Counted from the first letter of the stretch, positions 33,724 to 43,995 are shown. The stretch: 64,000 nucleotides of DNA from Bombilactobacillus mellis (GCF_000967245.1 NZ_KQ033877.1:203660-267659), one strand, 5' to 3'. Numbers and translations: made by a program. The notes: generated from the sequence alone by a model not told the origin.

Positions 33724-33759
33724 ACAGTTAGTTTTTAAATATCTAAGGAGGAATCACTT

Positions 33760-33909
33760 ATGGGGAAATTAGATAATATGAAAGACAAAGTTCAAGGTGC
33801 TGCTAAAGAAATGGGCGGTAAAGCCCAAAAAGCTGCCGGTAAAGCTAAAGATAAAGCAGAAGATTTAAAAGATTCAGCCAAAGATGCAATTGATAAAGCT
33901 AAAAATTAA
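33760..33909 (+). CDS. CsbD-family stress protein (49 aa)
   Basis: A short gene of 49 codons plus stop. ATG 33760 follows AAGGAGGAA. The product begins MGKLDNMKDKVQGAAKEMGG and continues with Ala/Lys/Asp-rich amphipathic helix repeats (KAQKAAGKAKDKAEDLKDSA). The DKVQGAAKEMGGK motif is the CsbD signature. Such proteins are abundant, highly charged and induced by general stress; their molecular function is unknown. It has its own promoter-like -10 box and a strong terminator, so it is a single-gene transcript. Confidence 0.9.
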   Translation: MGKLDNMKDKVQGAAKEMGGKAQKAAGKAKDKAEDLKDSAKDAIDKAKN

Positions 33910-33930
33910 TGATTAGAAGTTCTTTGATTA

Positions 33931-33961
33931 AAAACAGCTAAGAGAATCTTAGCTGTTTTTT
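33931..33961 (+). terminator. Terminator of csbD
   Basis: AAAACAGCTAAGA / TCTTAGCTGTTTT with a three-base loop and a T-run. Confidence 0.92.
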
Positions 33962-34182
33962 TGATTACCGATTGTATTGCTGCAAAATCCATCTTCACGC
34001 TCTCATTTTTAAGGTTGCGAAATCATTATTCGCTGATTTTTACCACATTAGATTTTTAATAAACCTGAACTAAAAACAAAATAAATACGAAAATGTTAAG
34101 TTTAAAGGTGTTTACTTTTTAATGCTTCTTATGCTAAAGTAGTTAAAATTTCACTTATTTTAAATATGCATGGAGGTAATAA

Positions 34183-35319
<1,137 letters not shown>

Positions 35320-35325
35320 ATTAAT

Positions 35326-35364
35326 AAAAAGCACGGAAACTAGAAAAGTTTCCGGGCTTTTTTT
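35326..35364 (+). terminator. Terminator of guaB
   Basis: AAAAAGC-A-CGGAAACT / AGTTTCCG-G-GCTTTTT with an AGAAA loop and a T-run. Confidence 0.9.
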
Positions 35365-35417
35365 GTGGCTTAATTATTTGTAAAAAATTGCAAGAGGACA
35401 AATTGGTTTAAAAAAAT

Positions 35418-36434
35418 TTAGTGACTTTGAACGTAAGCTTCCAGTTCATTGAGGTAAAGCTGCTTTTTTTCGGGGCTAATCCAAGAACTGGTAAATGAGT
35501 TGCGGGCTAACTGGACTACTTGGTCTTTAGTTAAATTATATTTATCAGCCACCGCATAATAGTTATCACTAATGTAACCGCCAAAATAAGCGGGATCATC
35601 GGAATTAATTGATACTTCCACACCCTTATCCAGTAATTGGGTTATTTCTTTACCTTTCATATCCGGACTGACAAAACTATTAGACAGCGGACAAGCAGTC
35701 AAACCAATATGCTTTTTAACCAAAAGCTCGACTAAATCCGGATCTTCCACGATATTTGTGCCGTGATCCAAACGTTCAACATCCATCATTTCTAAAGCTT
35801 GGCGGATGTGATCAATAGAATCTTTTTGATCAATATCACAGTGGCTGGTTAAATGCAGTCCGGCGGCAGCGGCATCTGCAAACTGTTGGCTAAATTTTAA
35901 CGGAGGATTATTATGTTCATCTGAATCCAGTCCCACACCGATGATTTTATCAGAATATTTGAGACCTTCTAATAAAGTCTGACGTGCCGATTCCTTAGTA
36001 AAATCACGCAAGAAACACATAATTAAAGCAGCATCAACATTTAAGGCGCGGGCATCAACAATTGCCCGGTGTAATCCATTAATAACTGTGGCAAATTGGA
36101 TACCGCGACTGGTATGAGCTTGAGGATCAAAGAAAATTTCTACGTGGCGCACATTATTAGCAGCCGCTTTTTGCAGATAACTAAAAGCCAAATCATAAAA
36201 GTCCTGTTCGGTTTGTAAAACATTCATAGCCGGATAATAAACGGCTAAAAAAGAAGCCAGATCATTGTATTGATAAGTCTGTTGCACTTCTTCAATAGTG
36301 GATTGACCAATATCAATATGGTTACGCTGAGCTAACTTCAATTTTAAATCCGGTTCCAAGGTGCCCTCGATGTGTAAATGCAGCTCGGCTTTCGGAAGTC
36401 CCTGCACAAATTCGGGAGTAATTGTAGTCGACAT
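35418..36434 (-). CDS. Adenosine/adenine deaminase-family protein with altered active-site motif
   Basis: A 338-residue protein of the adenosine deaminase family. The metal motif HLHIEGTLEP, 'RHVEIFFDPQAHTSRGI', 'ERLDHGTNIV', 'TACPLSNSFV' and 'SINSDDPAYFGG' match Add/adenine deaminases. However, the HAGE stretch, which supplies the catalytic Glu in Add, is replaced by SHCDID in 'LHLTSHCDIDQKDSIDHI'. The fold and metal site look intact, but the reaction chemistry or substrate may differ. It is divergent from an AzgA-type purine permease and a second deaminase, so a purine-like substrate is probable. Confidence 0.75.
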   Translation of the reverse strand: MSTTITPEFVQGLPKAELHLHIEGTLEPDLKLKLAQRNHIDIGQSTIEEVQQTYQYNDLASFLAVYYPAMNVLQTEQDFYDLAFSYLQKAAANNVRHVEIFFDPQAHTSRGIQFATVINGLHRAIVDARALNVDAALIMCFLRDFTKESARQTLLEGLKYSDKIIGVGLDSDEHNNPPLKFSQQFADAAAAGLHLTSHCDIDQKDSIDHIRQALEMMDVERLDHGTNIVEDPDLVELLVKKHIGLTACPLSNSFVSPDMKGKEITQLLDKGVEVSINSDDPAYFGGYISDNYYAVADKYNLTKDQVVQLARNSFTSSWISPEKKQLYLNELEAYVQSH

Positions 36435-36517
36435 TTATAAAGCCTCCATTCAATAATGTTTGTTCTTTCCAACACATTTTAGAGTTTATCATAGTTAAAA
36501 ATGCTAATCAATAATTA

Positions 36518-36530
36518 AAAGACGAACTTT
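36518..36530. promoter_or_regulatory. PurBox-like sequence
   Basis: AAAGACGAACTTT matches 11 of 13 positions of the PurBox pattern AWWWCCGAACWWT known for PurR of lactic acid bacteria. It lies directly before a promoter (36536-36563) and between the divergent deaminase and permease genes. Confidence 0.5.
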
Positions 36531-36535
36531 TGAGG

Positions 36536-36563
36536 TTGAATTTAATTTTATTGTATGTAATAA
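36536..36563 (+). promoter_or_regulatory. Promoter of the purine permease/deaminase operon
   Basis: TTGAAT (36536-36541) and TAATAA (36558-36563), 16 bases apart, 30 bases before the ribosome binding site. Confidence 0.5.
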
Positions 36564-36592
36564 TAAAGCCATCTTAACAAAGGGAGAAGGTA

Positions 36593-36604
36593 ATGAGAGA
36601 ATAA
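36593..36604 (+). other. Three-codon minicistron overlapping the permease start
   Basis: The well placed ribosome binding site AGGGAGAAGG (36581-36590) is followed by ATG AGA GAA TAA, whose stop shares its last base with the permease ATG (TAATG at 36602-36606). The permease start would then depend on termination and restart of the ribosome. Confidence 0.5.
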
Positions 36605-37965
36605 TGCAGAATTCAGGCGGAAGTACAAGTATTCAACAAGGATATTTAGATCGGCAGTTTCATCTTTCGGAACAGCATACAACTGTGAAGACGGAAATCT
36701 TGGCTGGTTTAACTACCTTTGTCTCAATGGCCTATATTTTATTTGTTAACCCTAGTATCTTGGGTGCTGCGGGAATGAATAAAGGGGCAGTTTTTACAGC
36801 AACAGCAGTTTCAGCTATTATTGGTTGCTGGTTAATGGCCTTTTTAGCAAATTATCCGATTGCTATTGCTCCAGGACTAGGGGATAATGCCTTTTTTACT
36901 TATTCTGTTGTTTTGGCAATGGGAATTCCTTGGCAAAAAGCGATGGCCGGCGTTTTTGTAGCTTCAATTTTATTTACGATTCTTTCGTTTTTAAAAGTAC
37001 GTGAGATCGTTATTGATGCTATTCCGCAAGATCTAAAACTGGCGATGGCCGCAGGTATTGGAATTTTTATTGCTTTTGTAGGTTTGCAAGGTGGCGGTTT
37101 AGTTGTTAGCAGCAAAACGTCACTAGTAGCTATTGGATCTTTTACAGTACCAACTACTTGGTTGACCATCTTTGGTATTTTTGTAATTGGAATTTTAATG
37201 GCGAAAAAAGTACCCGGTTCGATTTTTATCGGTTTGGTGGCTACTGCATTACTAGGATTAGTAACAGGATTAATTAAAGCTCCTACACATTTCATTTCCT
37301 TAGCTCCTAGTTTGAAACCAACTTTTGGCGTCGGCATAACTCATTTATCAAGTATGGCTGATCCGCAAATGTGGGCAGTCGTGCTAATCTTTTTATTAGT
37401 TGCCTTTTTTGATACTGCAGGTACCTTAATTGGTTTAGCTCAACAAGCGGGAATCATGAAAAATAATCGAATGCCACGGATTGGACAGGCATTAATGGCT
37501 GATTCTTTGTCTATGCTGGCTGGATCAGTAATGGGGACAACGCCGACAGCAGCTTATGTTGAATCATCAGCTGGAATTGCCGTGGGTGGACGTACCGGTC
37601 TGAGCGCACTTACTACTGGAGTCTTATTTGTTTTGAGTCTATTTTTCTCACCACTTTTAACGGTTGTGACTAATCAAGTAACAGCCCCAGCTTTAATTAT
37701 TGTTGGTGTTATGATGATGTCGTCTTTAAAAGATATCCAGTGGGATCATTTCGAAGTAGCGCTGCCAGCCTTTTTAGTAGTTATCGGGATGCCTTTAACA
37801 TATAACATTTCTTATGGTATTGCTTTTGGATTTTTGACTTATCCAATTTTGATGACCGTGGCAGGCCGGAGAAAAGAAGTTAACTATATTACTTGGATTT
37901 TATTATTCGTCTTTATTGTATTGCTTTATGTACTCAACGTTCTGCCGAAAGGAACTACGGCTTAG
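36604..37965 (+). CDS. NCS2/AzgA-family purine permease
   Basis: A 453-residue membrane transporter of the AzgA subgroup. 'LTTFVSMAYILFVNPSILG', 'NYPIAIAPGLGDNAFFTY', 'AMAAGIGIFIAFVGLQGGGLV', 'FFDTAGTLIGLAQQAG', 'ALMADSLSMLAGSVMGTTPTAAYVESSAGIAVGGRTGL' and 'GVMMMSSLKDIQWD' are family motifs; the last holds the substrate-binding region. AzgA proteins import adenine, guanine or hypoxanthine by proton symport. The gene is followed 23 bases later by a deaminase gene, giving a scavenging unit. The usual AxxPGxGxNAFF motif reads APGLGDNAFF, with Asp at one conserved-motif position. Confidence 0.88.
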   Translation: MQNSGGSTSIQQGYLDRQFHLSEQHTTVKTEILAGLTTFVSMAYILFVNPSILGAAGMNKGAVFTATAVSAIIGCWLMAFLANYPIAIAPGLGDNAFFTYSVVLAMGIPWQKAMAGVFVASILFTILSFLKVREIVIDAIPQDLKLAMAAGIGIFIAFVGLQGGGLVVSSKTSLVAIGSFTVPTTWLTIFGIFVIGILMAKKVPGSIFIGLVATALLGLVTGLIKAPTHFISLAPSLKPTFGVGITHLSSMADPQMWAVVLIFLLVAFFDTAGTLIGLAQQAGIMKNNRMPRIGQALMADSLSMLAGSVMGTTPTAAYVESSAGIAVGGRTGLSALTTGVLFVLSLFFSPLLTVVTNQVTAPALIIVGVMMMSSLKDIQWDHFEVALPAFLVVIGMPLTYNISYGIAFGFLTYPILMTVAGRRKEVNYITWILLFVFIVLLYVLNVLPKGTTA

Positions 37966-37988
37966 TAAGGAAAAGGGGCTGACAAAAG

Positions 37989-39761
37989 GTGACAATTCAA
38001 CAATTAGGTGAATATATTGATGCCGGTGCTGCTCAAGTACCTGCAGATATAGTTATAAAAAATGGGATTTTAGTTAATGTTAATACTTCAGAGTATTATC
38101 CAGCGGAGGTTGCAATCTATCAACGTAAGATTGTTGCAGTGGATAAGGATGTTACTGATTATATAGGTGCACAAACCCAAATTTTAGATGCACAGGGTCA
38201 ATACTTAGTACCAGGCTTAATTGATGGTCATATTCATGTGGAGTGCAGTAAATTAAGTATGACCAGATTTGCTCAAGCGGTAGTTCCTCATGGTACTACT
38301 AGTATTATTTCCGGTTTAGACGAATATATTTCGGTAGTAGGATTAGAAGGTCTTAAAGAGATTTTTGAAGAGATTGATCAAATCCCGCTAAAAGTTTTTT
38401 GGGGCTTACCATACAAAACCCCTTATACAATGCCGCAGTCAACTATTGCTTATAATGTGACCGCCGCCGATCATGCCAAGTATCAAGCTCAGGCTGATTG
38501 TTATGGTGTCTGGGAAACAGTCCGCGAAGCTGTCCAGATTAAAGATCCTGACACTTTAAAGGCCTTACTAGCAGCTCAAAAAAATCATAAGCCTATTTTT
38601 GGCTGCTCGCCGATGGCACACGGGAAAGATTTAAATCAATACTTAATGAGTGGGGTCCATGTTGATCATGAAAGTTATGACCATGAAGAATTTTTAGAAA
38701 AAGCACGCAAAGGATTGCACGTGGTACTGCGCGAATCCTCAGTGACTAAATTTTTAAAAGAAAATATCAAGGCTGTCACACAAGATGCCCCGGGAATGGC
38801 TCGTCATACCAGCTTTTGTACTGATGATGTTAATGCCCATGATATTCTAGAACAAGGTCATTTGGATCATTTAGTTAAATTGGCGATTCAAGCTGGAGTC
38901 AGTGCAATGACGGCTATTCAAATGGCCACTTTAAATAACGCCGAAGCTTATCAGATTGATGATCAAGTAGGCTCCATTGCTCCTGGTAAAGAGGCCGATA
39001 TCTTATTAGTAGATCGGCCGGAGACCTTTAATATTCAATCCGTTATCAGTAAAGGTCAAGTTGTGCTGCACAATCATGAAGTTTTAGAAGAGTTCACACC
39101 ACCACAACGGAGTGCAAAATTACAAGGAACACTAAAATTGTCACCGGTTCAAGCAGCTGATTTTGCTGTCAAAGTGGATTCCAGCGCCCAAACGGCACAA
39201 GTAAGAACAATTAAGAGTGTCGGTCCGTTTGTACGGAAACAGCGTGATGTATCTCTGCCGGTTAATAATGGGGTTATTCAACCAAGCGCCCAAGAAGATG
39301 TAGCTTTGGTGTCGGTATTAGAGCGCTATGGTATTAATCATAAACAGGCCCATGGCTTTATTTCTGGCTGGTCTTTACAAAAAGGGGCCATTGCTACTAC
39401 AGTCGCACCCGATGACAACAATTTAGTAGTTGCGGGTATGCAAACTGCAGATATGGCCTTAGCGGTTAATACTTTGATTGAATGTGGTGGCGGCCAGGTG
39501 GTCGTGGCTGATGGACAAGTGTTAGCCTTATTGAAGCTGCCTTTAGGTGGAATTACCACTGATTTAACTCCTCAAGACTTGGCACAAAAGGAATTAGAAT
39601 TAAAAAAAGCTGCTGAGCAACTGGGGTGTCATTTGCCAGATCCTTTATTCTATCTATCCTTTTTACCAATTACAGCGATTCCGGATTTGGCAATTACGGA
39701 CGGGGGCAACGTGGATTCAACCAAATTAAAATATTTTGATCCTCTTTTAACTGTCGAATAA
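37989..39761 (+). CDS. ade: Adenine deaminase-family protein
   Basis: A 590-residue amidohydrolase of the Ade family, of usual length. 'LVPGLIDGHIHVECSKLSM' holds the metal HxH, and 'SFCTDDVNAHDILEQGHLDHLVKLAIQAGV' the metal Asp. 'MATLNNAEAYQIDDQVGSIAPGKEADILLV' is the typical amidohydrolase ending. The C-terminal Ade domain follows. In common adenine deaminases a DPHE motif follows the GTT of 'PHGTTS'. Here it reads 'ISGLDEYISV', so the active site diverges. Deamination of adenine to hypoxanthine is the default call, but substrate may differ. The start GTG at 37989 is preceded by AAGGAAAAGGGG. Confidence 0.78.
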   Translation: MTIQQLGEYIDAGAAQVPADIVIKNGILVNVNTSEYYPAEVAIYQRKIVAVDKDVTDYIGAQTQILDAQGQYLVPGLIDGHIHVECSKLSMTRFAQAVVPHGTTSIISGLDEYISVVGLEGLKEIFEEIDQIPLKVFWGLPYKTPYTMPQSTIAYNVTAADHAKYQAQADCYGVWETVREAVQIKDPDTLKALLAAQKNHKPIFGCSPMAHGKDLNQYLMSGVHVDHESYDHEEFLEKARKGLHVVLRESSVTKFLKENIKAVTQDAPGMARHTSFCTDDVNAHDILEQGHLDHLVKLAIQAGVSAMTAIQMATLNNAEAYQIDDQVGSIAPGKEADILLVDRPETFNIQSVISKGQVVLHNHEVLEEFTPPQRSAKLQGTLKLSPVQAADFAVKVDSSAQTAQVRTIKSVGPFVRKQRDVSLPVNNGVIQPSAQEDVALVSVLERYGINHKQAHGFISGWSLQKGAIATTVAPDDNNLVVAGMQTADMALAVNTLIECGGGQVVVADGQVLALLKLPLGGITTDLTPQDLAQKELELKKAAEQLGCHLPDPLFYLSFLPITAIPDLAITDGGNVDSTKLKYFDPLLTVE

Positions 39762-39893
39762 AATTTCAAGTAGAGATTAAAAGCTTAGTTTTGATATTTT
39801 TCGAAGGCAGTTAATATTATTAATACCGCTTTCAAAATCAAGAGGAAAATGATAGCATAAAAATGAAATCCTTAAAATTTTGGAGGCAGAACT

Positions 39894-40928
39894 GTGTTTT
39901 TAATAGATACAACCAGAAATGGAAAACCGCTGTATGATCCGTTGGTTAATCAGTCACTAGATAATTATTTACTGCAGACTAAAAGACTGCAGGGACATGG
40001 CTTAATTATTTATATCAATCATCCGGCAGTTATTATTGGTGTTCATCAAAACGCCTATGCAGAAGTGGATTTACCATATTTACGCGCGCATCAAATTGAT
40101 CTGGTTCGTCGCTCTTCAGGTGGCGGAGCTGTCTATCAAGATTATGGTAATATCATCTTTGAAAATATTGTCGTCAATGATCCCACAGCGCAAGTTGACA
40201 ACTACCAAGCTATTGGGGCTCCGATCTTAAGTGCTTTGCATGATTTAGGAGTTCCGCAAGCACAACTGAGCGGCAGAAACGATTTAGTTATTGATGGACA
40301 AAAGTTTTGTGGGATGACGATGGTGAAAACCGGTGATTCTTATGCTGCCGGCGGAACGATTATGTTTGATTTAAATCAAGAACAAGCGCGCCAAGTATTA
40401 ACTCCTAATCAGGAAAAGCTGCAATCAAAGGGTGTTAAATCTGTCGATAAACGCATCACCAACATCAAGCCGTATTTATCCAGCCAATATCGTAACTGGA
40501 CCGGGGAAGATTTTAAAAATTATTTGTTATGTCATATGTTTGGTGTTGATAAAATTGATCAAATTGAAACTTATCATTTAACCGATGACGATTGGCAGAA
40601 TATTGACGATGCTTTAGCAGCCAAATATACTACTGAAGAATGGAATTATGGTAAAAATCCGGGTTATCATGATTATGTTTCTCATCATTTTGATATTGGG
40701 ACGGTAGCTTTTAATTATACAGTCACTAATAATCAGATCACTCATTGCCAAATTTATGGAGATTTCATCACTAAAGGTGATGTTGAGGTCATTGATCAGC
40801 ATTTATTAGGAGTTAAATATGACTATGATTCTTTAGTTGAAGCTTTACGGCAGAGTGACTTAGAGCATAATTTAGGAAAAATTACTCCTGAAGCTGTAGC
40901 TAATTTAATTCTCAAAAAATATGAATAA
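39894..40928 (+). CDS. lplA: Lipoate-protein ligase A
   Basis: A 344-residue two-domain lipoate ligase. The BPL/LplA catalytic domain contains 'DLVRRSSGGGAVYQDYGNIIFE' (lipoyl-AMP binding), 'GRNDLVIDGQKFCG' with the catalytic Lys, and 'GTIMFDLN'. The C-terminal accessory domain spans about residues 250-344. It attaches scavenged lipoate to E2 or GcvH proteins. The GTG start at 39894 follows TGGAGGC. It is monocistronic with a good terminator. Confidence 0.92.
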   Translation: MFLIDTTRNGKPLYDPLVNQSLDNYLLQTKRLQGHGLIIYINHPAVIIGVHQNAYAEVDLPYLRAHQIDLVRRSSGGGAVYQDYGNIIFENIVVNDPTAQVDNYQAIGAPILSALHDLGVPQAQLSGRNDLVIDGQKFCGMTMVKTGDSYAAGGTIMFDLNQEQARQVLTPNQEKLQSKGVKSVDKRITNIKPYLSSQYRNWTGEDFKNYLLCHMFGVDKIDQIETYHLTDDDWQNIDDALAAKYTTEEWNYGKNPGYHDYVSHHFDIGTVAFNYTVTNNQITHCQIYGDFITKGDVEVIDQHLLGVKYDYDSLVEALRQSDLEHNLGKITPEAVANLILKKYE

Positions 40929-40951
40929 GGTTATACTTTTTAAATATTTAT

Positions 40952-40982
40952 AAAAGACCCCCTCTGGGGCCTTTTATTTTTA
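40952..40982 (+). terminator. Terminator of lplA
   Basis: AAAAGACCCC / GGGGCCTTTT with a CTCT loop (one mismatch) followed by ATTTTTA. Confidence 0.9.
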
Positions 40983-41025
40983 GTCAGCTTTTTGAAGCTT
41001 ACTTTATCATGCAAGGGTAAAGAGT

Positions 41026-41034
41026 TGTTATAAT
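41026..41034 (+). promoter_or_regulatory. Extended -10 promoter of the first amide hydrolase
   Basis: TGTTATAAT is a perfect extended -10 box, 30 bases before the TTG start. No strong -35 is seen. Confidence 0.6.
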
Positions 41035-41063
41035 TATGGCAATGTAGAAAAGAGGTGGTAGTC

Positions 41064-42083
41064 TTGTGTACCAGTGTTTCAATCACCGCTAGTAATGGCC
41101 AAGTTTTCTGGGGTCGAACGATGGACTTAAATGTTGGCGTTTTTGAAGAGGATGCGGGTTTACCGGCAGAAATTATTAATATTCCCGCCCAAGTCACAAT
41201 AAAAAGCAATCTGCATTCCTGGACCAGTAAATATGCTGTCATGGGCATTGGTTCTGCGCAGAATTTTAATATTTTTGATGGGATTAATTCAGCTGGGCTG
41301 GCCGGTGACTTACAAGTGCTTTTGGAAAGTACACATGCTTCGGAACGACAATTACAAAAAAGAGGACTAACGCCTTTATTAGGAGAAGAAGTTGTTACCT
41401 TTATTTTAAGTAATTTTCAAAGTGTTGCGGAGATTAAGAAACATATCTCCAAATATGGTTTATTGCATCACCCCTATCAACGGGGGCATATTCGTTCCCA
41501 ATTTTCCGGGCACTATCTCTTTATAGACAGCACTAATGATAGTGTGGTATTAGAACCAACAGATCAGGGAGCGTTTCGCATTTATGATAGTGTCGGTGTC
41601 ATGACTAACAGTCCGGAATATTATTGGCATCTCACTAATTTACGCAATTATGTTAATTTATCAAGTCATAATCCGCATAAAAAGAAAACAGTCTACAATA
41701 ATCGCCTGGCCCTAAGTCCAATTGCTACGGGGACTGGTTACGGTATGCTGGGCTTACCAGGTGATTATACTTCTCCTTCACGTTTTGTAAGAGCGGCTAT
41801 TTTGGCTAATAATTTAGATCCTTTTCCGGCAACACTAGGAATTAATCAACTTTTCTCGGTTTTAAAATCTGTTACTGTACCTCAGGGAATTCAACATGGT
41901 CTGCGGAATAGTCAAGTTAGTGACCATAGCCGCTATTGGGTTGGTTATGATCTGAGTGCGCGCAGATTATATGTACAACCTTGTCTAGGTTTGGCTGTTA
42001 ACACTTGTCGCTTAGATCTGCAGCAGACACATATTACAAGACGTCAAATCCAGGTTTCCAACCAAGTCCTGGAGTTAAATTAA
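41064..42083 (+). CDS. Linear amide C-N hydrolase (bile salt hydrolase / penicillin V acylase family), copy 1
   Basis: A 339-residue choloylglycine-hydrolase-family Ntn enzyme. The start is TTG 41064, so that the next codon TGT gives the nucleophile Cys2. Arg18 and Asp21 follow in 'GRTMDL', with later catalytic residues in 'MTNSPEYYWHLTN' and 'SPSRFVRAA'. Position 82, which is Asn in bile salt hydrolases and Tyr in penicillin V acylases by the usual numbering, falls in 'GLAGDLQV' and is Asp. Conjugated bile salts, penicillin V or other N-acyl amides are all possible. A paralogue lies at 55719-56735. The gene is convergent with the glycolipid-like operon. Confidence 0.85.
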   Translation: MCTSVSITASNGQVFWGRTMDLNVGVFEEDAGLPAEIINIPAQVTIKSNLHSWTSKYAVMGIGSAQNFNIFDGINSAGLAGDLQVLLESTHASERQLQKRGLTPLLGEEVVTFILSNFQSVAEIKKHISKYGLLHHPYQRGHIRSQFSGHYLFIDSTNDSVVLEPTDQGAFRIYDSVGVMTNSPEYYWHLTNLRNYVNLSSHNPHKKKTVYNNRLALSPIATGTGYGMLGLPGDYTSPSRFVRAAILANNLDPFPATLGINQLFSVLKSVTVPQGIQHGLRNSQVSDHSRYWVGYDLSARRLYVQPCLGLAVNTCRLDLQQTHITRRQIQVSNQVLELN

Positions 42084-42130
42084 GTCTGTTTACTAGGTGC
42101 ATACCCCATCCCAAAGACCACAGATGGTGA

Positions 42131-42985
42131 CTAGGATAAACGCCAGCCGACAATGTCTGCAGTTTCAAAATCATAGGTTAATTTTTGCTGATAGGCCGCT
42201 TCATAGGCGGCCTTTTTTTGTTGATAATCTTGTTGCATCATATAGTAACTGTTATCACGATCACTCAAGCGGGCTTGAGGATAAATAATAGGCAGGATAT
42301 GCACTAAATACCGAATTTGATTAAATTGCTTATTATCAGGTTTTTTGAGATCTTGCATTTCTACAAAACAAGAAATAATAGGGGCGTTCAAACGGGCAGC
42401 ATAATAATAAGGACCCCGTTTTAAGGGGCGGGGTTTGCGGTAATTAAACCACATCTCTTGTTCCGGATAAATTAAAATATAATTGTTTTGTTGCAGGGTA
42501 GTTTGCAGCAATTGAGGAAAGATTTTTCCCAGATAGTTAAGGCCGCGGCCAAGAGGTAAAATATCATCATAATTCATAAAAAAGCCTAAAGAGCCCTGCA
42601 TCTGCAGATTTGTTGCTTGACTAACAATATATAAACGTCGGTGTTGTGAACGCAGAGCGTAACGAATGGCGGTATTATCCAATGGATTAAAATGGTTACT
42701 GGTAATGATTGCCCCAGTATTGAGATCTGCCAAATTGTGCAAACCGTGAACTTCAGTCGAACGATTGCACCATTGAGTTATAAGCCTCATTCCCAGACGA
42801 GCTATTATATTTTTAACATGATAAGTTCCCTGAGATCTTTGTTGCAGAAAATGCTCTAAGATTTGATCTTCCGTTTGTAAATCCAGTTTGGGGTCATTAA
42901 GCTCAACTTTTGCATTAAATTGTTTTGCTTGAATATTTTTTTGAATATTTTTAATAACTGGTTTTTTATCACCACCAATAATCAT
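42131..42985 (-). CDS. PlsC-like acyltransferase
   Basis: A 284-residue protein with a lysophospholipid acyltransferase (PlsC) core. 'IITSNHFNPLDNTAIR' carries the HX4D catalytic motif, and 'ILIYPEQEMWFNYRKPRPLKRG' the substrate-binding block in place of the FPEGTRS motif. The N-terminal ~60 residues are charged and specific to this protein. It is the last gene of a four-gene operon (acyltransferase, GT8, GT8, acyltransferase) with 4-base overlaps at two joints. It probably acylates the product of the neighbouring glycosyltransferases at the membrane, which is inference. Confidence 0.75.
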   Translation of the reverse strand: MIIGGDKKPVIKNIQKNIQAKQFNAKVELNDPKLDLQTEDQILEHFLQQRSQGTYHVKNIIARLGMRLITQWCNRSTEVHGLHNLADLNTGAIITSNHFNPLDNTAIRYALRSQHRRLYIVSQATNLQMQGSLGFFMNYDDILPLGRGLNYLGKIFPQLLQTTLQQNNYILIYPEQEMWFNYRKPRPLKRGPYYYAARLNAPIISCFVEMQDLKKPDNKQFNQIRYLVHILPIIYPQARLSDRDNSYYMMQQDYQQKKAAYEAAYQQKLTYDFETADIVGWRLS

Positions 42986-43953
42986 ATCTGCACCTGCTCA
43001 CCTTGCATTGCTGCCGTTTTAAAAGTCGAGGTCTGTTGCGGTATGTCGCAAACTCTTTTTAACAATAAAGCCTTATGGTCTTTATCAGCCTGAATTTTTT
43101 GCGGAGAATTTAAGTATAGTTGCTGCTCTTGGTAGACTTGATTATAATATGGAGTTTGTCTTAAAGCCTGCCAAAATAAGTCTTGAAAAGCAATATTATT
43201 ATAATGCCAGGGCTTACCGTATAAATTGTAGTGGACAATTTTAGGTTGCGTGATGGTTGCTAAGGGATATTCAGTTTGAAAATTCCACTCGTCAGCTAAT
43301 AAGAATAGACGCTGGTGACCAATGGCATTTAAATAGTCTTGATCAGGCGCAATTAAGGGAAAATGATACTTATTCATTAAATATAAGAAATGTTGACTCA
43401 ATTGACAAGCACGCATTTGTTTTAGATCCAATAAGAGTATTCCTGAATTAAAATACTCATTTCTGGGAACACCAATGGCTTGTTCGGCGTAATTAGCTGT
43501 CACTTGATGATGACTAATAAAGGCATCCGTAACGGCTCCTATCATCTGTTCGTGCAGGTTAAGGCGGTATAAATACCCTAAATCATAATTAATGATCACA
43601 TCCGCATCTAAATAAATTCCGCGTTCATATTGAGGAAAGAGATTGGCAATAAATAAACGATAGTAAATTGTTAAAGTTAAGTAATCTGCGCGCAAAGTAT
43701 TAGGATCCTGGCCTAATTTATCCCACAAGCTGGTATCTAAGGCAACAAATTCCAAGCTTGTTTTTGGCTTTATTAAAGTAGCTAGTTGTTGTTGATTATG
43801 TACGCTTAAATGTTGTTTTTGGTAAAGAATTTTAATTTGATAGTTATCAGCAGGGTTGGCCTGTGTTTGTAAGGAAATCAAAGCTGCGGCTAAATAAGGA
43901 ACATAGCGATTATCAACAGCAAAAAATACCGGAATTGTAGTACCTTTTGTCAT
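42982..43953 (-). CDS. GT8-family glycosyltransferase
   Basis: A 323-residue protein with the glycosyltransferase family 8 fold. 'IPVFFAVDNRYVPYLAAALISL' is the N-terminal nucleotide-sugar region, 'YERGIYLDADVIINYDL' contains the DxD metal motif, 'YFNSGILLLDLKQMRA' and 'DQDYLNAIG' are family motifs, and 'IVHYNLYGKPW' is the C-terminal His/Gly motif. It would use UDP-glucose or UDP-galactose. The ATG at 43953 follows GGAGGAG. The gene overlaps the downstream acyltransferase by four bases. Confidence 0.88.
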   Translation of the reverse strand: MTKGTTIPVFFAVDNRYVPYLAAALISLQTQANPADNYQIKILYQKQHLSVHNQQQLATLIKPKTSLEFVALDTSLWDKLGQDPNTLRADYLTLTIYYRLFIANLFPQYERGIYLDADVIINYDLGYLYRLNLHEQMIGAVTDAFISHHQVTANYAEQAIGVPRNEYFNSGILLLDLKQMRACQLSQHFLYLMNKYHFPLIAPDQDYLNAIGHQRLFLLADEWNFQTEYPLATITQPKIVHYNLYGKPWHYNNIAFQDLFWQALRQTPYYNQVYQEQQLYLNSPQKIQADKDHKALLLKRVCDIPQQTSTFKTAAMQGEQVQI

Positions 43954-43995
43954 AGGAAACTCCTCCAAATTATTTTTCGGTTGGGAATTAATAAT

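Noticed and set aside
34083-34095. PurBox before guaB (AAATACGAAAATG)
   Set aside because: It matches only 10 of 13 positions and lacks the core CGAAC, too weak to call.
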